Numbered from the stretch's first letter, positions 1 through 7,911 are shown. The stretch: DNA of 64,000 nucleotides from Anaerobutyricum hallii (GCF_900209925.1 NZ_LT907978.1:1733219-1797218), one strand, 5' to 3'. Translations and numbers: made by a program. The notes: generated by a model not told the origin, from the sequence alone.

Positions 1-382
1 TTATACGAAGATGATCGCCTCCTTTCCTGAAATTTGTGCTATTTGGGACAGTCAGCACAAGCTGAGATAACAGCACAAATATATGGCGGTACCTGTTTGT
101 CACAAATACCGCCACATGATTTCTACTGTCATCCTCTTTTTAGATTCAGACATTTTATTTTGATTTAAGATTTAAGCGTTTTCCTGTTTTCTTTCCCGGA
201 TCCGTTCCTATATCAGTTTCCATCTCTGATACGTTTTCTTCTGGCAGACACGCAGCTTTTCGCTCTATGCATGTTCAAATCAAATATCACTCCGGGCAGG
301 CTATTCATTTTTCAAGGTACATGAAGGTGTTCTATGCAAACCCTTCATATAACGAAACGCTCAGAGCCTGTTTTACAGTGGT
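1..382. other. Intergenic edge region with hairpin and repeat copy
   Basis: No complete gene is supported here. An AAAGGAGG site read on the minus strand at 25-18 implies that a minus-strand gene starts just outside the left edge. A perfect 8-bp stem (TGGCGGTA/TACCGCCA, 84-114, 15-nt loop) could be a terminator or regulatory hairpin. A 35-bp sequence at 347-381 is repeated at 1411-1445. A short minus-strand reading frame between about 290 and 160 has protein-like composition but no convincing start, so it is not called. Confidence 0.4.
347..381. repeat. 35-bp direct repeat, copy 1
   Basis: This segment and 1411-1445 match at 34 of 35 positions (ATATAACGAAACGCT shared at the left, CCTGTTTTACAGTGG at the right; the mismatch is C versus G). 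Both copies have the same orientation and bracket the sigma-like gene and the 39-residue ORF. Copy 1 abuts the stop codon of the sigma-like gene. The function is unknown; it may be a duplicated gene end, a recombination scar or a regulatory box. Confidence 0.75.
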
Positions 383-1027
383 CTAATTCAATTTTTTTGA
401 AATTTTTTTAAAATTCTTCGTTTTCCGCCTTTTTTTCATCGTTTTTAATGCTCTGTTCAGAAGGTCATTTACACTCTGTTGTTTGATTCCCAGATAATCT
501 GCGACATCCTGCTGACGCATTTCTTCGAAATAAACCAGATTGAGTACCATCTTTTGCCTCTCTGTCAATTCCTTGATCAGCGCATGCAGAATTTCTCTGT
601 CGATAACATCGTCAACAAAATCTTTTGAAGATCCTCTCATAATCTCCGCATCATCTGTAACATCGCTGTTAGAAAATACACCATGATTGGTGCTGATTTT
701 GCTCTGGCTGTATGTCATACGGTCTTCAGCCTCCATCAGCAGACGGATATACCAGTTCTCGTTATCAAAGAACTCTTTATTGAATTCCTTGTTATCGCCA
801 GTTACACTCACATATTCATAGTCATCACAACTATGAAGCGGAAATACGGTTGATTGATTTCCCGCTGTATAAAGCACATATCCGTGATCATAAACAGAGA
901 TCGTTGTATCTGCATTGATCATTTCTTTTACTACAACTTTGTGTTCTTTCAAGGATTTCACGCTTGGGATTCTTTTCTCCATATCAGCAACTTTCACGAT
1001 TTTCTTCAGTTCTTTTAATGTCAACAT
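383..1027 (-). CDS. Sigma-70-like regulator (region 4 HTH)
   Basis: The product is about 214 residues. Its C-terminal third resembles sigma-70 region 4: residues LTERQKMVLNLVYFEEM followed by QQDVADYLGIKQQSVNDLL form the helix-turn-helix that would contact a -35 element. Such small sigma-like proteins are common in Firmicute conjugative elements and may direct transcription of element genes; that role is inferred. The N-terminal half is not recognised. The start at 1027 is chosen because AAAGGTGG lies just upstream; an in-frame start at 1114 would add residues without an SD. A lysine-rich tail closes the protein. A stem-loop at 1120-1156 precedes it. Confidence 0.75.
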   Translation of the reverse strand: MLTLKELKKIVKVADMEKRIPSVKSLKEHKVVVKEMINADTTISVYDHGYVLYTAGNQSTVFPLHSCDDYEYVSVTGDNKEFNKEFFDNENWYIRLLMEAEDRMTYSQSKISTNHGVFSNSDVTDDAEIMRGSSKDFVDDVIDREILHALIKELTERQKMVLNLVYFEEMRQQDVADYLGIKQQSVNDLLNRALKTMKKRRKTKNFKKISKKLN

Positions 1028-1119
1028 AATGACCACCTTTCTGCCTTTCGGCTCCGGGTGGTCCATTCCATCTTTTATAAAATTCCTGCACAGACATAAA
1101 GAACTGCAGCACAAGAGAT

Positions 1120-1156
1120 CACGAACTCACCCGTTTTTTTTGAACGGGAGTCCGTG
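1120..1156. promoter_or_regulatory. Imperfect stem-loop upstream of sigma-like gene
   Basis: CACGAACTCACCCG and CGGGAGTCCGTG form an imperfect inverted repeat around a T-rich loop, located between the 39-residue ORF and the sigma-like gene. It could end or attenuate minus-strand transcription. No clear T-run follows the stem on the minus strand, so a terminator role is only possible. Confidence 0.4.
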
Positions 1157-1215
1157 ACTCCTTTGTAACGCATGTATCTGCGTTTAGATTAGGTTTGCCA
1201 GATTGCCTGGCTTAT

Positions 1216-1335
1216 TCAGTTGCTATGTGCACCTTCTGATTTATTCTCTGTTTGCTCTTTGCGAAACATGGAATAATCGCCCATAGCATCGTAAGGACAA
1301 TGCCTTACAAATTCCTGGTATTCGATTTCAGTCAT
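1216..1335 (-). CDS. Small hypothetical protein (39 aa)
   Basis: A short reading frame starts at an ATG at 1335, preceded by a strong AAAGGAGG ribosome-binding site with good spacing. It encodes 39 residues beginning MTEIEYQEFV and ending SEGAHSN, with a TGA stop. The protein is hydrophilic, contains one Cys-Pro pair and has no recognisable domain. It sits upstream of the sigma-like gene in the same direction, so the two may be co-transcribed. The strong SD is the main support for translation; the function is unknown. Confidence 0.6.
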   Translation of the reverse strand: MTEIEYQEFVRHCPYDAMGDYSMFRKEQTENKSEGAHSN

Positions 1336-1410
1336 CTTTGTTTCCTCCTTTGTGTCATATTATCAAAATCTCTATTTACAATTATTTTTGCAAAAAAGAA
1401 TTCAACCTCT

Positions 1411-1445
1411 ATATAACGAAACGCTGAGAGCCTGTTTTACAGTGG
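1411..1445. repeat. 35-bp direct repeat, copy 2
   Basis: This is the second copy of the repeat at 347-381, differing at one position. It lies upstream of the 39-residue ORF on the minus strand. Confidence 0.75.
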
Positions 1446-1483
1446 GGTACGACAAAAAATTTAAAAATCTTTCGAAATACGTC

Positions 1484-1575
1484 AAAAAAGCCCGACAAAA
1501 CAAATACTTCAACAATCTCCAAAACCAGAAAATACTTCTGATCTTGCAGTGTATCCGTAAATGTTTTGCCGGGCT
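1484..1575 (-). terminator. Long-loop terminator after zinc-ribbon gene
   Basis: On the minus strand, AGCCCGGCAAAACA pairs with TGTTTTGTCGGGCT across a loop of about 60 nt and is followed at once by a run of T (1489-1484). This is the expected layout of an intrinsic terminator for the 1686-1913 gene, although the loop is unusually long. Confidence 0.6.
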
Positions 1576-1685
1576 CTTAGTGATTCCAGTCAGGTTCAGC
1601 TCCTTGACAAACTCTTGCTGTCTGGTGCGTTCTTGATGGTTCCTGCCAAATCCAACGCTTACTACAGACAGCTCATTCTATTCTG

Positions 1686-1913
1686 TTATGATCCCTGATT
1701 CATCATCTTTCGGGAATACGTCCGCATCCTGGACTTTAATTGTTCATCTCGGATGTGGATCGGACGAACCGACACCATATCATCCTTTACAAATATTTCC
1801 AATGTACTGCGACATTTTTTGCACTCCACTTCTGAATCGCTTTGTGCGCTCTTTTCAATAAATGCTCCACATACAGAGCAGTGTACATGCCATTTAATAG
1901 CACCTGATCCCAT
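1686..1913 (-). CDS. Small zinc-ribbon protein
   Basis: The product is 75 residues with two CxxC knuckles, HCSVCGAF near residue 10 and ECKKCRST near residue 31, spaced as in rubredoxin-like or KTR-type zinc ribbons. A basic C-terminal tail (SRMRTYSRKMM) suggests nucleic-acid or protein binding. The start at 1913 is supported by AAAGGAGGAAG just upstream. Small zinc ribbons of this type recur in mobile elements next to YolD and Y-family polymerase genes. The role is unknown; a transcription or adaptor function is a guess from the fold. Confidence 0.7.
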   Translation of the reverse strand: MGSGAIKWHVHCSVCGAFIEKSAQSDSEVECKKCRSTLEIFVKDDMVSVRPIHIRDEQLKSRMRTYSRKMMNQGS

Positions 1914-1954
1914 ATAGGCTTCCTCCTTTAAGCAATAAGATATTTCTCCATTTA

Positions 1955-2110
1955 TTACTCAACGGACCAAAGGGAAATCAAATCCGCCTTATGAGCATCA
2001 TGCCATCCATTCCGTAAGTGCCAAAGCTGCACGAACAGCACGATTTCTATTCTGATCAGATCTGCTTTGTCAATCTGTGCATCCTTTTTTATCCTTCCAC
2101 CAGCTACCAC
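1955..2110 (-). CDS. Small hypothetical protein downstream of yolD
   Basis: A 51-codon frame opens with GTG at 2110 and stops at TAA (1957-1955). The sequence is protein-like: a charged segment (KDAQIDKADLIRIEIV) is followed by an amphipathic Trp-rich stretch (LWHLRNGWHDAHKADL). It follows the YolD-like gene by about 40 bp in the same direction, as expected for a third gene in the polymerase operon. The start codon is uncertain and the upstream SD is weak. The function is unknown. Confidence 0.45.
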   Translation of the reverse strand: MVAGGRIKKDAQIDKADLIRIEIVLFVQLWHLRNGWHDAHKADLISLWSVE

Positions 2111-2147
2111 TCACTCTTTCCAGTATAAAAAATTCCGCTGTGATTAA

Positions 2148-2564
2148 TTAACATGATATTTCTATAGTTTCAAATACATCCCCAGTCAGATCACAGATGT
2201 CCTGGATCTGAATCTCAGTATCATCGATCCGTAAGTGGACTGATGGATCAAAAAATTCTACGGTTCCAGATAATGTATGGTACTGACCAATTAATGGATC
2301 CTTCCAGGATTTTTGAAAATAAGTTGCCTGTATCTTCATTCCATATGCCAGGATTCTTAATTTCATATCCAGCTCATTTTTCTTTTCCTCAGATAAATCT
2401 CTTTTTGGTTCGTAAATGATTTCCTGTTGCCGGATCGTTTCATCCAGTCCACGAAGTGCCGCAAATGGAGCAAACTGTTTTGCCCTGCGTCCTACATCCA
2501 TGGGATGCCTCCTGGAAACCGGTCTTGGTAAATATAAATACGGTTGATATGCACTTGCCAGCAC
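2148..2564 (-). CDS. YolD-like protein
   Basis: The product is about 138 residues with the N-terminal YolD signature RRAKQFAPFAALRGLDETI, followed by a helical linker (SEEKKNELDMKL) and a beta-rich C-terminal half. YolD-like proteins are typically encoded next to Y-family polymerases in Firmicutes and are thought to regulate or assist UmuC/UvrX-type enzymes, much as UmuD does. Here the gene directly follows the polymerase gene, with the stop and start about 15 bp apart, so they form one operon. GTG at 2564 is preferred because GAGGAGG lies 8 nt upstream; GTG at 2573 is too close to it. Confidence 0.85.
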   Translation of the reverse strand: MLASAYQPYLYLPRPVSRRHPMDVGRRAKQFAPFAALRGLDETIRQQEIIYEPKRDLSEEKKNELDMKLRILAYGMKIQATYFQKSWKDPLIGQYHTLSGTVEFFDPSVHLRIDDTEIQIQDICDLTGDVFETIEISC

Positions 2565-2578
2565 TTTTTGCACCTCCT

Positions 2579-3853
2579 CTAAGCACGGTGACCACCAATC
2601 TGTTCATTGCGTTCTCTATAGGTGGAACACTCCAGCAGATTGGATCCACGCATGATCGCATTCTTTCCATAACGCTGCTTTACATTCAATACTGCTTCCT
2701 GTAAATGCCGTTCCTTATCGGTCTGTTTGGGATCATCAAACAGGCTGTACTGCACATAACTTTCAGGAGCAACCCTGTTCGCACACACCTCGATTCTTCG
2801 GATTCCGGTATATTTGTCTGCAATCCTGAGATATAAATCTGCCACTGCATCTATGATTTTTTTGGAACTGTTACTTCCTCTTTCAAGTTTTACGGTTCCT
2901 TTAGATACCTCATGCTCATACCTGTGGTCGTATGCAATCCATAAGGTGATAGAACTTGTCACCAGTCCCTTTTCAAACAGATCCAGGACCAGGTTGTCTG
3001 TCATTTCCCTTACGATCACAAGTGCATCTTCGAAAGAATAGTTTCGCATCAGCACCTGACCATTTGAAAGGCTGTGCTCTTCCGAATGATAGTTCTTGAT
3101 GTCACTCATCCGGCATGTTTCATAGCCCCATGCATGATCGATCAACAGCTCTGCATCAATCCCAAACATCTTATACAGCCAGTCTTCGGATCTTAAAGAA
3201 GCCATTGCAATATCGCCCATCGTATGGATTCCATAACCGGCCAGTTTTTTTTCAGTCCGGGATCCAATCCTCCAGAAGTCACTTAATGGTTTATGATCCC
3301 ATAGCTTCTCTCTGTAAGAGAATTCATCCAGGATTCCGATATGGTCATCCACATGCTTTGCTACGATATCCATTGCGATCTTAGCAAGATACAGATTGGT
3401 TCCCACACCTGCAGTTGCAGTGATGCCAGTTTCCTCCATGACTGCCTGCATAAGCTTTACCGCCATTTCTTTTGCAGTGAGATGATAAAGCTGCAGATAG
3501 TTTGTCACATCAATAAAACACTCATCAACACTGTACACATGGATATCTTCTTTTGAGATATACCGCAGATAGATTCCATAGATCTTTGCGGAATAATCCA
3601 TGTACAACTGCATCCTCGGCATGGCTGTAATGTACTTCACACAATCCGGTATCTCATGGATCCGGCACCGGTTCTTGATGCCAAGAGACTTCATAGCTGG
3701 AGTGATTGCCAGGCAGATTGTTGACTTTGATCTGGTCGGATCTGCAACCACCAGGTTTGCTTTAAACGGATCCAGTCCACGTTCTACGCATTCTACAGAA
3801 GCATAAAAGGACTTTAGATCAATACAGATAATAGAAGTCTGATCCTGACTCAC
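2579..3853 (-). CDS. Y-family DNA polymerase (UmuC/DinB type)
   Basis: This is a translesion DNA polymerase of about 424 residues, near the usual family length. The first metal-binding motif is in IDLKSFYASVECVERG at the N-terminus, the catalytic SVDE motif is in YSVDECFIDVT, and AGVGTNLYLAKIAMD is the conserved palm/fingers motif. The thumb helix-hairpin-helix and little-finger regions follow. The protein would copy damaged DNA during stress, probably with the downstream YolD-like partner. GTG at 3853 has GGAGG 7 nt upstream; ATG at 3868 is an alternative. Transcription is expected from the consensus promoter at 4061-4033, which overlaps repressor operators. Confidence 0.92.
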   Translation of the reverse strand: MSQDQTSIICIDLKSFYASVECVERGLDPFKANLVVADPTRSKSTICLAITPAMKSLGIKNRCRIHEIPDCVKYITAMPRMQLYMDYSAKIYGIYLRYISKEDIHVYSVDECFIDVTNYLQLYHLTAKEMAVKLMQAVMEETGITATAGVGTNLYLAKIAMDIVAKHVDDHIGILDEFSYREKLWDHKPLSDFWRIGSRTEKKLAGYGIHTMGDIAMASLRSEDWLYKMFGIDAELLIDHAWGYETCRMSDIKNYHSEEHSLSNGQVLMRNYSFEDALVIVREMTDNLVLDLFEKGLVTSSITLWIAYDHRYEHEVSKGTVKLERGSNSSKKIIDAVADLYLRIADKYTGIRRIEVCANRVAPESYVQYSLFDDPKQTDKERHLQEAVLNVKQRYGKNAIMRGSNLLECSTYRERNEQIGGHRA

Positions 3854-3970
3854 ATTGTCACCTCCCATACGTCTTTCCTCTTTTTGTAACATGTATCCCA
3901 TTTTAACTGTCAATGACTGTGCATCCTTTCTGTTTTCTTTAAAATATAGGAAATTCATTCCACATATTCA

Positions 3971-3999
3971 TTGACAAAAGAGGAAATATTGTGTATCTT
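3971..3999 (+). promoter_or_regulatory. Promoter of the XRE/ImmA operon
   Basis: TTGACA at 3971-3976 and TATCTT at 3994-3999 are 17 bp apart on the plus strand. Operator 1 (4003-4016) lies at the expected transcription start, so repression by steric block is plausible. Confidence 0.6.
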
Positions 4000-4002
4000 A
4001 TA

Positions 4003-4016
4003 GGAAAGATGTTTCC
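4003..4016. promoter_or_regulatory. Operator 1 (GGAAA-N4-TTTCC)
   Basis: Perfect dyad GGAAAGATGTTTCC. It is the first of three similar sites (others at 4039 and 4081) in the divergent region between the polymerase and XRE genes. The probable ligand is the XRE protein encoded at 4155. Confidence 0.7.
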
Positions 4017-4032
4017 CTTATCTGTGATTCAC

Positions 4033-4061
4033 ATTATAGGAGAGATATTTCCCTTTGTCAA
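4033..4061 (-). promoter_or_regulatory. Consensus promoter of the polymerase operon
   Basis: On the minus strand, TTGACA (4061-4056) and TATAAT (4038-4033) are separated by exactly 17 bp, a perfect consensus pair. Operator 2 fills the spacer, so a bound repressor would shut the promoter off. Confidence 0.8.
4039..4052. promoter_or_regulatory. Operator 2 (GGAGA-N4-TTTCC)
   Basis: GGAGAGATATTTCC lies in the spacer of the polymerase promoter and matches the dyad of operator 1 with one change. Confidence 0.7.
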
Positions 4062-4080
4062 GATTAATTTTTATTTTTTA

Positions 4081-4094
4081 GGAGACACATTTCC
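4081..4094. promoter_or_regulatory. Operator 3 (GGAGA-N4-TTTCC)
   Basis: GGAGACACATTTCC is the third site, 42 bp from operator 2, in the leader of the XRE gene. It suits autoregulation. Confidence 0.65.
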
Positions 4095-4154
4095 CGTTTT
4101 GCCTTGAAGCGGCTAATGAAACTTATAAGACAAGGCTTAGAAAGAGGTATGTTT

Positions 4155-4574
4155 ATGACATTCGGTGAAAAAGTAAGATCATTAAGAAAAGAAAAAAAGA
4201 TGAGTCAGCAGGAACTGGCCAGCATGGTTGGTGTTTCATATAGGACCATTCGATCCTGGGAAGTAGAAGGACGTTTCCCAAAACAAAATGTTCTGTATCA
4301 GAAACTGGCAGATGCATTACAGTGTGATGTTTCTTATCTCATGAGTGAGAATGAAGCTTTTATCACAGAGGCATCCGAACAGTTTGGTAACCGCGGTGCC
4401 AAACAGGCTCAGCAGATTCTGGAACAGGCTGCAGCTATGTTTGCTGGTGGATCACTGACAGACGAAGATAAAATAGCTTTTATGGATGAGATCCAGAGCC
4501 TTTATCTGGATTCCAAAAGACGTGCAAAGAAATTTACACCGAAAAAATATCTGAAAAACCAAGAGGAAAAATAA
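4155..4574 (+). CDS. XRE-family repressor (ImmR-like)
   Basis: The product is about 139 residues with an N-terminal XRE helix-turn-helix (VRSLRKEKKMSQQELASMV, then SYRTIRSWEVEGRFP) and a helical C-terminal region with LTDEDKIAFMDEI. It is followed by an ImmA/IrrE-type protease gene, and three matching dyads lie in its own promoter region and that of the divergent polymerase. By analogy with ImmR/ImmA of ICEBs1, the protein should repress both directions until cleaved. ATG at 4155 is preferred because AGAGG lies upstream; a start at 4104 would lack an SD and pass through operator-proximal sequence. Confidence 0.85.
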   Translation: MTFGEKVRSLRKEKKMSQQELASMVGVSYRTIRSWEVEGRFPKQNVLYQKLADALQCDVSYLMSENEAFITEASEQFGNRGAKQAQQILEQAAAMFAGGSLTDEDKIAFMDEIQSLYLDSKRRAKKFTPKKYLKNQEEK

Positions 4575-4666
4575 TAGAAGGCGGGATTATTGTACACCTA
4601 ATCTGTTACCTTATAGTTACAAGGATATTTCTGCCCTTTTTATTTTTTACTTTTGAGGTGATTTAT

Positions 4667-5182
4667 TTGAGAAACACTTACATATATACAGAAACAAAGA
4701 AATTAATCAAGAAATATGGAACCCGAGATCCATTTGAGATCATGGATCAGATGAACATTGTGGTCGGTGAAACTTCCAGATATAAGACACTGAAAGGATA
4801 CTGTTTTATGAGCTGTAAGACAATCTATGTCATGATCAACAGTTTCCTTTCAGAAGAAGAAAAGATGATCGTTGCCGCCCATGAATTAGGGCATATCATC
4901 CTGCATCGTTCCCAGCTGAAAATGGCTCCAATGCAAGATGATACCCTCTACAATATGACGGATAATACAGAATACCAGGCCAATCTGTTTGCTGCCGATC
5001 TTCTGATTAATGATGAGGAGATCGAAGATATGGTTCAGAACGAAGACCTGGATTATTTCGGACTCTGCAGCTCTTTGAATGCGACTCCGGAACTCATGAG
5101 CTTTAAACTATACAGCCTGACAAAACGAGGCCAGGCTTACCATATGCCTATGGAGATACAGAGTAATTTCCTGGCGAAATAA
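4667..5182 (+). CDS. ImmA/IrrE-family metallopeptidase
   Basis: The product is about 171 residues. The zinc-binding active site is in AAHELGHIILH near residue 79, with downstream acidic residues in NTEYQANLFAADLL supplying the third ligand, as in ImmA/IrrE proteins. Such proteases cleave a cognate XRE repressor after DNA damage or another signal. The gene follows the XRE gene in the same direction. TTG at 4667 is favoured because GAGGTGAT ends a few bases before it; GTG at 4658 overlaps that SD. The predicted effect of activation is derepression of the translesion polymerase. Confidence 0.85.
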   Translation: MRNTYIYTETKKLIKKYGTRDPFEIMDQMNIVVGETSRYKTLKGYCFMSCKTIYVMINSFLSEEEKMIVAAHELGHIILHRSQLKMAPMQDDTLYNMTDNTEYQANLFAADLLINDEEIEDMVQNEDLDYFGLCSSLNATPELMSFKLYSLTKRGQAYHMPMEIQSNFLAK

Positions 5183-5190
5183 AGTAAATA

Positions 5191-5232
5191 AAGATCCTGT
5201 TCTATATATCATAGTATGAACAGGATCTTTTT
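5191..5232 (+). terminator. Terminator after immA-like gene
   Basis: AAGATCCTGTTC and GAACAGGATCTT form a perfect 12-bp stem with a 15-nt loop followed by TTTT, just after the protease stop codon. Confidence 0.85.
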
Positions 5233-5359
5233 ATAATGATTTATTTTCTATCTAAAATTTTATTAAACCGACTAAAGACTCCATAGTTTGTGTGTTTGAC
5301 TTACTGTTTATATCTATCTTCTCCTAAATATTTTTCTAGTCATTGCAATATAAAATTGC

Positions 5360-5932
5360 TTATACAGTCTCTCCCTTAAGAGTCCTGGTATTCTGGATAA
5401 TATACAGAGCGACCGATATGACCATCATTATAGCGCACAAACCAATCAACAGATCTGATACCATAGGTGTAATGTGGAACCATATAATATGCACCGCTGC
5501 AGTTCCATATAATAAAAAGGTTACTATCTTTCCATGCCAGTCTGCACCGTGTACTTTTCCTGTCTTTCGTATCACAAGACATCCACTGACTGCCATATAC
5601 AGCTCCTTACCTGCCATTATTACGATTAAAAGAAGCATATGCGGAAACCGAGTAAACAGACAGATTAACATCGCTGCCTGTGTCAGCTTATCGGCCACCG
5701 GATCAAGTATTTTTCCCAAATTACTAATCATATGGAATCTTCTTGCGATATATCCATCAGCAAGATCCGTAAGACCAGACAGCAATAAGATTTCTCCAGC
5801 TAACAGAGGATTTTTCTTTACACAATAGCTCCATATAATTACCGGAATCAGGCAAAGCCGAAAAAAAGAAAGAAGATTAGGAACCGTAATAATTCTATTC
5901 AAATTTTCTTCCTGATTCACTTCACTCTGCAT
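5360..5932 (-). CDS. CDP-alcohol phosphatidyltransferase (PgsA-like)
   Basis: The product is about 190 residues with several membrane segments and the CDP-alcohol phosphotransferase signature DLADGYIARR followed by GKILDPVADK, giving the conserved DG..AR...G...D...D pattern. The family transfers a phosphatidyl group from CDP-diacylglycerol to an alcohol such as glycerol-3-phosphate at the cytoplasmic membrane. With cardiolipin synthases in island copy 2 it suggests a module for making anionic lipids. ATG at 5932 overlaps the end of the transporter gene by about 11 bp, indicating translational coupling. This is the only intact copy; in copy 2 all but the last 26 codons are deleted. Confidence 0.85.
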   Translation of the reverse strand: MQSEVNQEENLNRIITVPNLLSFFRLCLIPVIIWSYCVKKNPLLAGEILLLSGLTDLADGYIARRFHMISNLGKILDPVADKLTQAAMLICLFTRFPHMLLLIVIMAGKELYMAVSGCLVIRKTGKVHGADWHGKIVTFLLYGTAAVHIIWFHITPMVSDLLIGLCAIMMVISVALYIIQNTRTLKGETV

Positions 5933-6986
5933 GTACGGTCGCCTCACTTTCCTTTTTTTTTGACATAAACCAATAAAATATAACACAAAATGCTAATGCA
6001 AACACAACACCAAAAACATTTTGAATCACTCTAAGACTAACCGCTCCTTGTAGTCCATAAGTCTCTGCAGCAATGGCTAAAGCACCAAATGTGTTAAATA
6101 CTGCCTGCCAGCCATATTGTGCTGAAAGTCCTACACCGATTCCACCAAGAATTCCTATATATGCATAGATTGACGAAGGAAGCAGAAAATATAATACTGT
6201 AAAACATATAACACCTGCAATATTTCCGACAATCCTTTTACGGACTCTGTAGTGCATATCTTCCATAAATGGCAAAATCGCGGACATGGCCGCAATACCA
6301 GCCCACATTGCACGTGGCATATTACAAAGTTCTGCAATGCAAAGGACAATCGGTACGCATAAAATCTGACATATCTGCCATTTTGTTCTGGAAGAAGTGA
6401 TATCAAATTCTTGTATCAGATCTTTCAGATTTCTTTTATAAGTTCTGTTTTTATGATTTCGATAAAATACGAAGCAGGTAAGTGCTGCACCTAAAGCCAT
6501 TCCGACTAATCGCATCTGATAGCTTTTTCCCGTAACATCATAACCATATAGCAGCAGATACCCAAGAACCAATGTAGATTGATTAAACATGAATGGATTA
6601 TGGCATCCGAACAGAATCAACACAGCCAGTGCCGCAATATTTAACAGCATTCCCAATACCGGTGAAAACTGATTTGCTAAATGCGGACATACAGTCATAA
6701 TTACAAAGAACAAAGCCAAAAGCATCGTAGATTGTCCGGTGTGGATCCCCAGATCCGCATTCCGAAATACCATAAGGCATAATAAAACTACTACACCCAC
6801 AATACTATTCTCATTTCCAAATAAGATACTGAAAATAGTAACAAATAAAAAACAAAATGCCATTGTAACAGCTATCTTCACCAGATATACCCACATATGA
6901 TATGATTTTTCTTTCACTGTTTCACTCTTTTTCAACAGATTTTTAGAACCTGCCTGATTTAACTGCAATTCCTGATAAAATGTCAT
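5922..6986 (-). CDS. FUSC-family membrane transporter, copy 1
   Basis: The product is 354 residues with about ten hydrophobic segments in two blocks separated by a cytoplasmic linker (YRNHKNRTYKRNLKDLIQEF), the layout of FUSC/aromatic-acid-exporter-like proteins. These are proposed to export amphipathic organic acids. In this operon a bile acid or related amphipath is a reasonable but unproven substrate. It differs from copy 2 at about six residues (for example Leu/Pro, Met/Thr, Gly/Ser) and at the C-terminus, because copy 2 runs into the deletion junction. The gene lies 31 bp downstream of the kinase fragment. Confidence 0.8.
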   Translation of the reverse strand: MTFYQELQLNQAGSKNLLKKSETVKEKSYHMWVYLVKIAVTMAFCFLFVTIFSILFGNENSIVGVVVLLCLMVFRNADLGIHTGQSTMLLALFFVIMTVCPHLANQFSPVLGMLLNIAALAVLILFGCHNPFMFNQSTLVLGYLLLYGYDVTGKSYQMRLVGMALGAALTCFVFYRNHKNRTYKRNLKDLIQEFDITSSRTKWQICQILCVPIVLCIAELCNMPRAMWAGIAAMSAILPFMEDMHYRVRKRIVGNIAGVICFTVLYFLLPSSIYAYIGILGGIGVGLSAQYGWQAVFNTFGALAIAAETYGLQGAVSLRVIQNVFGVVFALAFCVIFYWFMSKKKESEATVHAE

Positions 6987-7017
6987 GTAATTCCTCCTCT
7001 ATCTGTTTTTCTTAAAC

Positions 7018-7500
7018 TTATATGGCCTCATCTTTCTGTATTGGAAGCTCTACAACAAATCTGCATCCACCATATTCACGGTTTTCTGCTTTGATTGTTC
7101 CTCCGGCACTATCTACAATCCGTTTTACAAGTGCAAGACCTAGGCCATTTCCTTCTGCTTTATGAGATCCATCTACCTGATAGAACTTGTCAAATATTCT
7201 GGATTTTACATCATCCTCTATTCCTGGTCCTTCATCTTCCAGAATGAACTTAACAGAATCCTGTTCTTGTTTCAGAAACATCGTAATTATCCCCTTTGAA
7301 GGGCTGAACTTAATCGCATTATCCAAAAGATTTATCCAGATATGCATAAAAAGTCCTTCATTCCCAGTATATTTAACTTCCTCCAATTCTACCTGAAAAC
7401 CAATTTCTTTTTCTGTCCATTTTGTTTCCAATGAAAGAAATGCCTGGCGGATCTGTTCATCCAGACGATATTCTGTTTTTTTCATTGGTATATTCTGATT
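7018..7500 (-). pseudogene. Histidine kinase C-terminal fragment
   Basis: Only the ATPase half of the kinase of island copy 2 is present. The N box (NLLDNAIKFSP), G1 (DEGPGIE) and G2 (GNGLGLAL) motifs remain, but the membrane, HAMP and phospho-acceptor His regions are gone. Sequence matching copy 2 stops at 7500, where it joins the interior of the BSH gene. An in-frame ATG at 7485 could allow translation of 155 residues, which could not act as a complete sensor. Confidence 0.9.
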
Positions 7501-7649
7501 GCATAATGATTTTTCATATCGCCAACATGGCGAAAATTAAACGCATAATTACGTGGTGTAATTACTATCTGATCACCATAAGAGAATTCATAATCGAGGG
7601 TTCGTCCAAAGTAAAAATCTTTTGTTTTATAAGTTGCTGCTGTACACAT
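7501..7649 (-). pseudogene. Bile salt hydrolase 5' fragment
   Basis: The first 50 codons of the BSH gene (MCTAATYKTK through MKNHYAI) are identical to the intact copy at 26668-27645. They then run into kinase DNA and stop at 7482 after five foreign residues. The catalytic Cys2 is present, but the rest of the Ntn-hydrolase fold is missing. The promoter and SD are also missing, since identity to copy 2 ends at 7657, eight bases before the ATG. Confidence 0.92.
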
Positions 7650-7911
7650 GATCGTTTGCAAATGCAATAGTTATTGCACCACATACAGGTATAATGCATG
7701 CATATATATATTTTGCATATTTCTCCAATTTCTTTTCAAATAATTTTGTTAAACCGGCAAACAAAATCATAATCAAAACCATACAATCTTTATTATTGCC
7801 GTTAATGAATAACATGACAAAAGCAAATGCAGCAATTGGCACTACAGCATTTGTCAGAAACATAATTGAATTCATAAATTTCTCTTCATTTTTTATGCTT
7901 TTTAATTCCAT
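7627..7911 (-). pseudogene. Small membrane protein, truncated by island junction
   Basis: The frame encodes 94 residues with three hydrophobic segments (around residues 13-34, 43-51 and 68-84). The last 10 or so residues (after TIAFAND) come from sequence shared with the BSH 5' region, so the native C-terminus is lost. A start at 7911 is supported by GAGGG upstream. A consensus promoter, short leader ORF and terminator lie upstream on the same strand (8199-7993), suggesting that this gene, or the one it replaced, was controlled by attenuation. I do not recognise the family. Confidence 0.55.

Larger units (their letters stand above)
5319..7657 (-). repeat. Bile island copy 1 (internally deleted)
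   Basis: This segment repeats parts of 19709-27653. Positions 5319-5438 match 19709-19828, 5945-7500 match about 19826-21381, and 7501-7657 match 27497-27653. Relative to copy 2 it lacks 6,115 bp (21382-27496), with ATT microhomology at the join, and retains 509 bp (5439-5947) that copy 2 lost. It therefore keeps a full phosphatidyltransferase and transporter gene but only fragments of the kinase and BSH genes. Confidence 0.9.

Noticed and set aside
1352-1636. Plus-strand frame of 94 codons
   Set aside because: It overlaps the 35-bp repeat and a minus-strand terminator and has no SD; composition is not protein-like.
4598-4660. Riboswitch or separate promoter before the immA-like gene
   Set aside because: The short gap has no clear stem or -35/-10 pair; co-transcription with the XRE gene is simpler.
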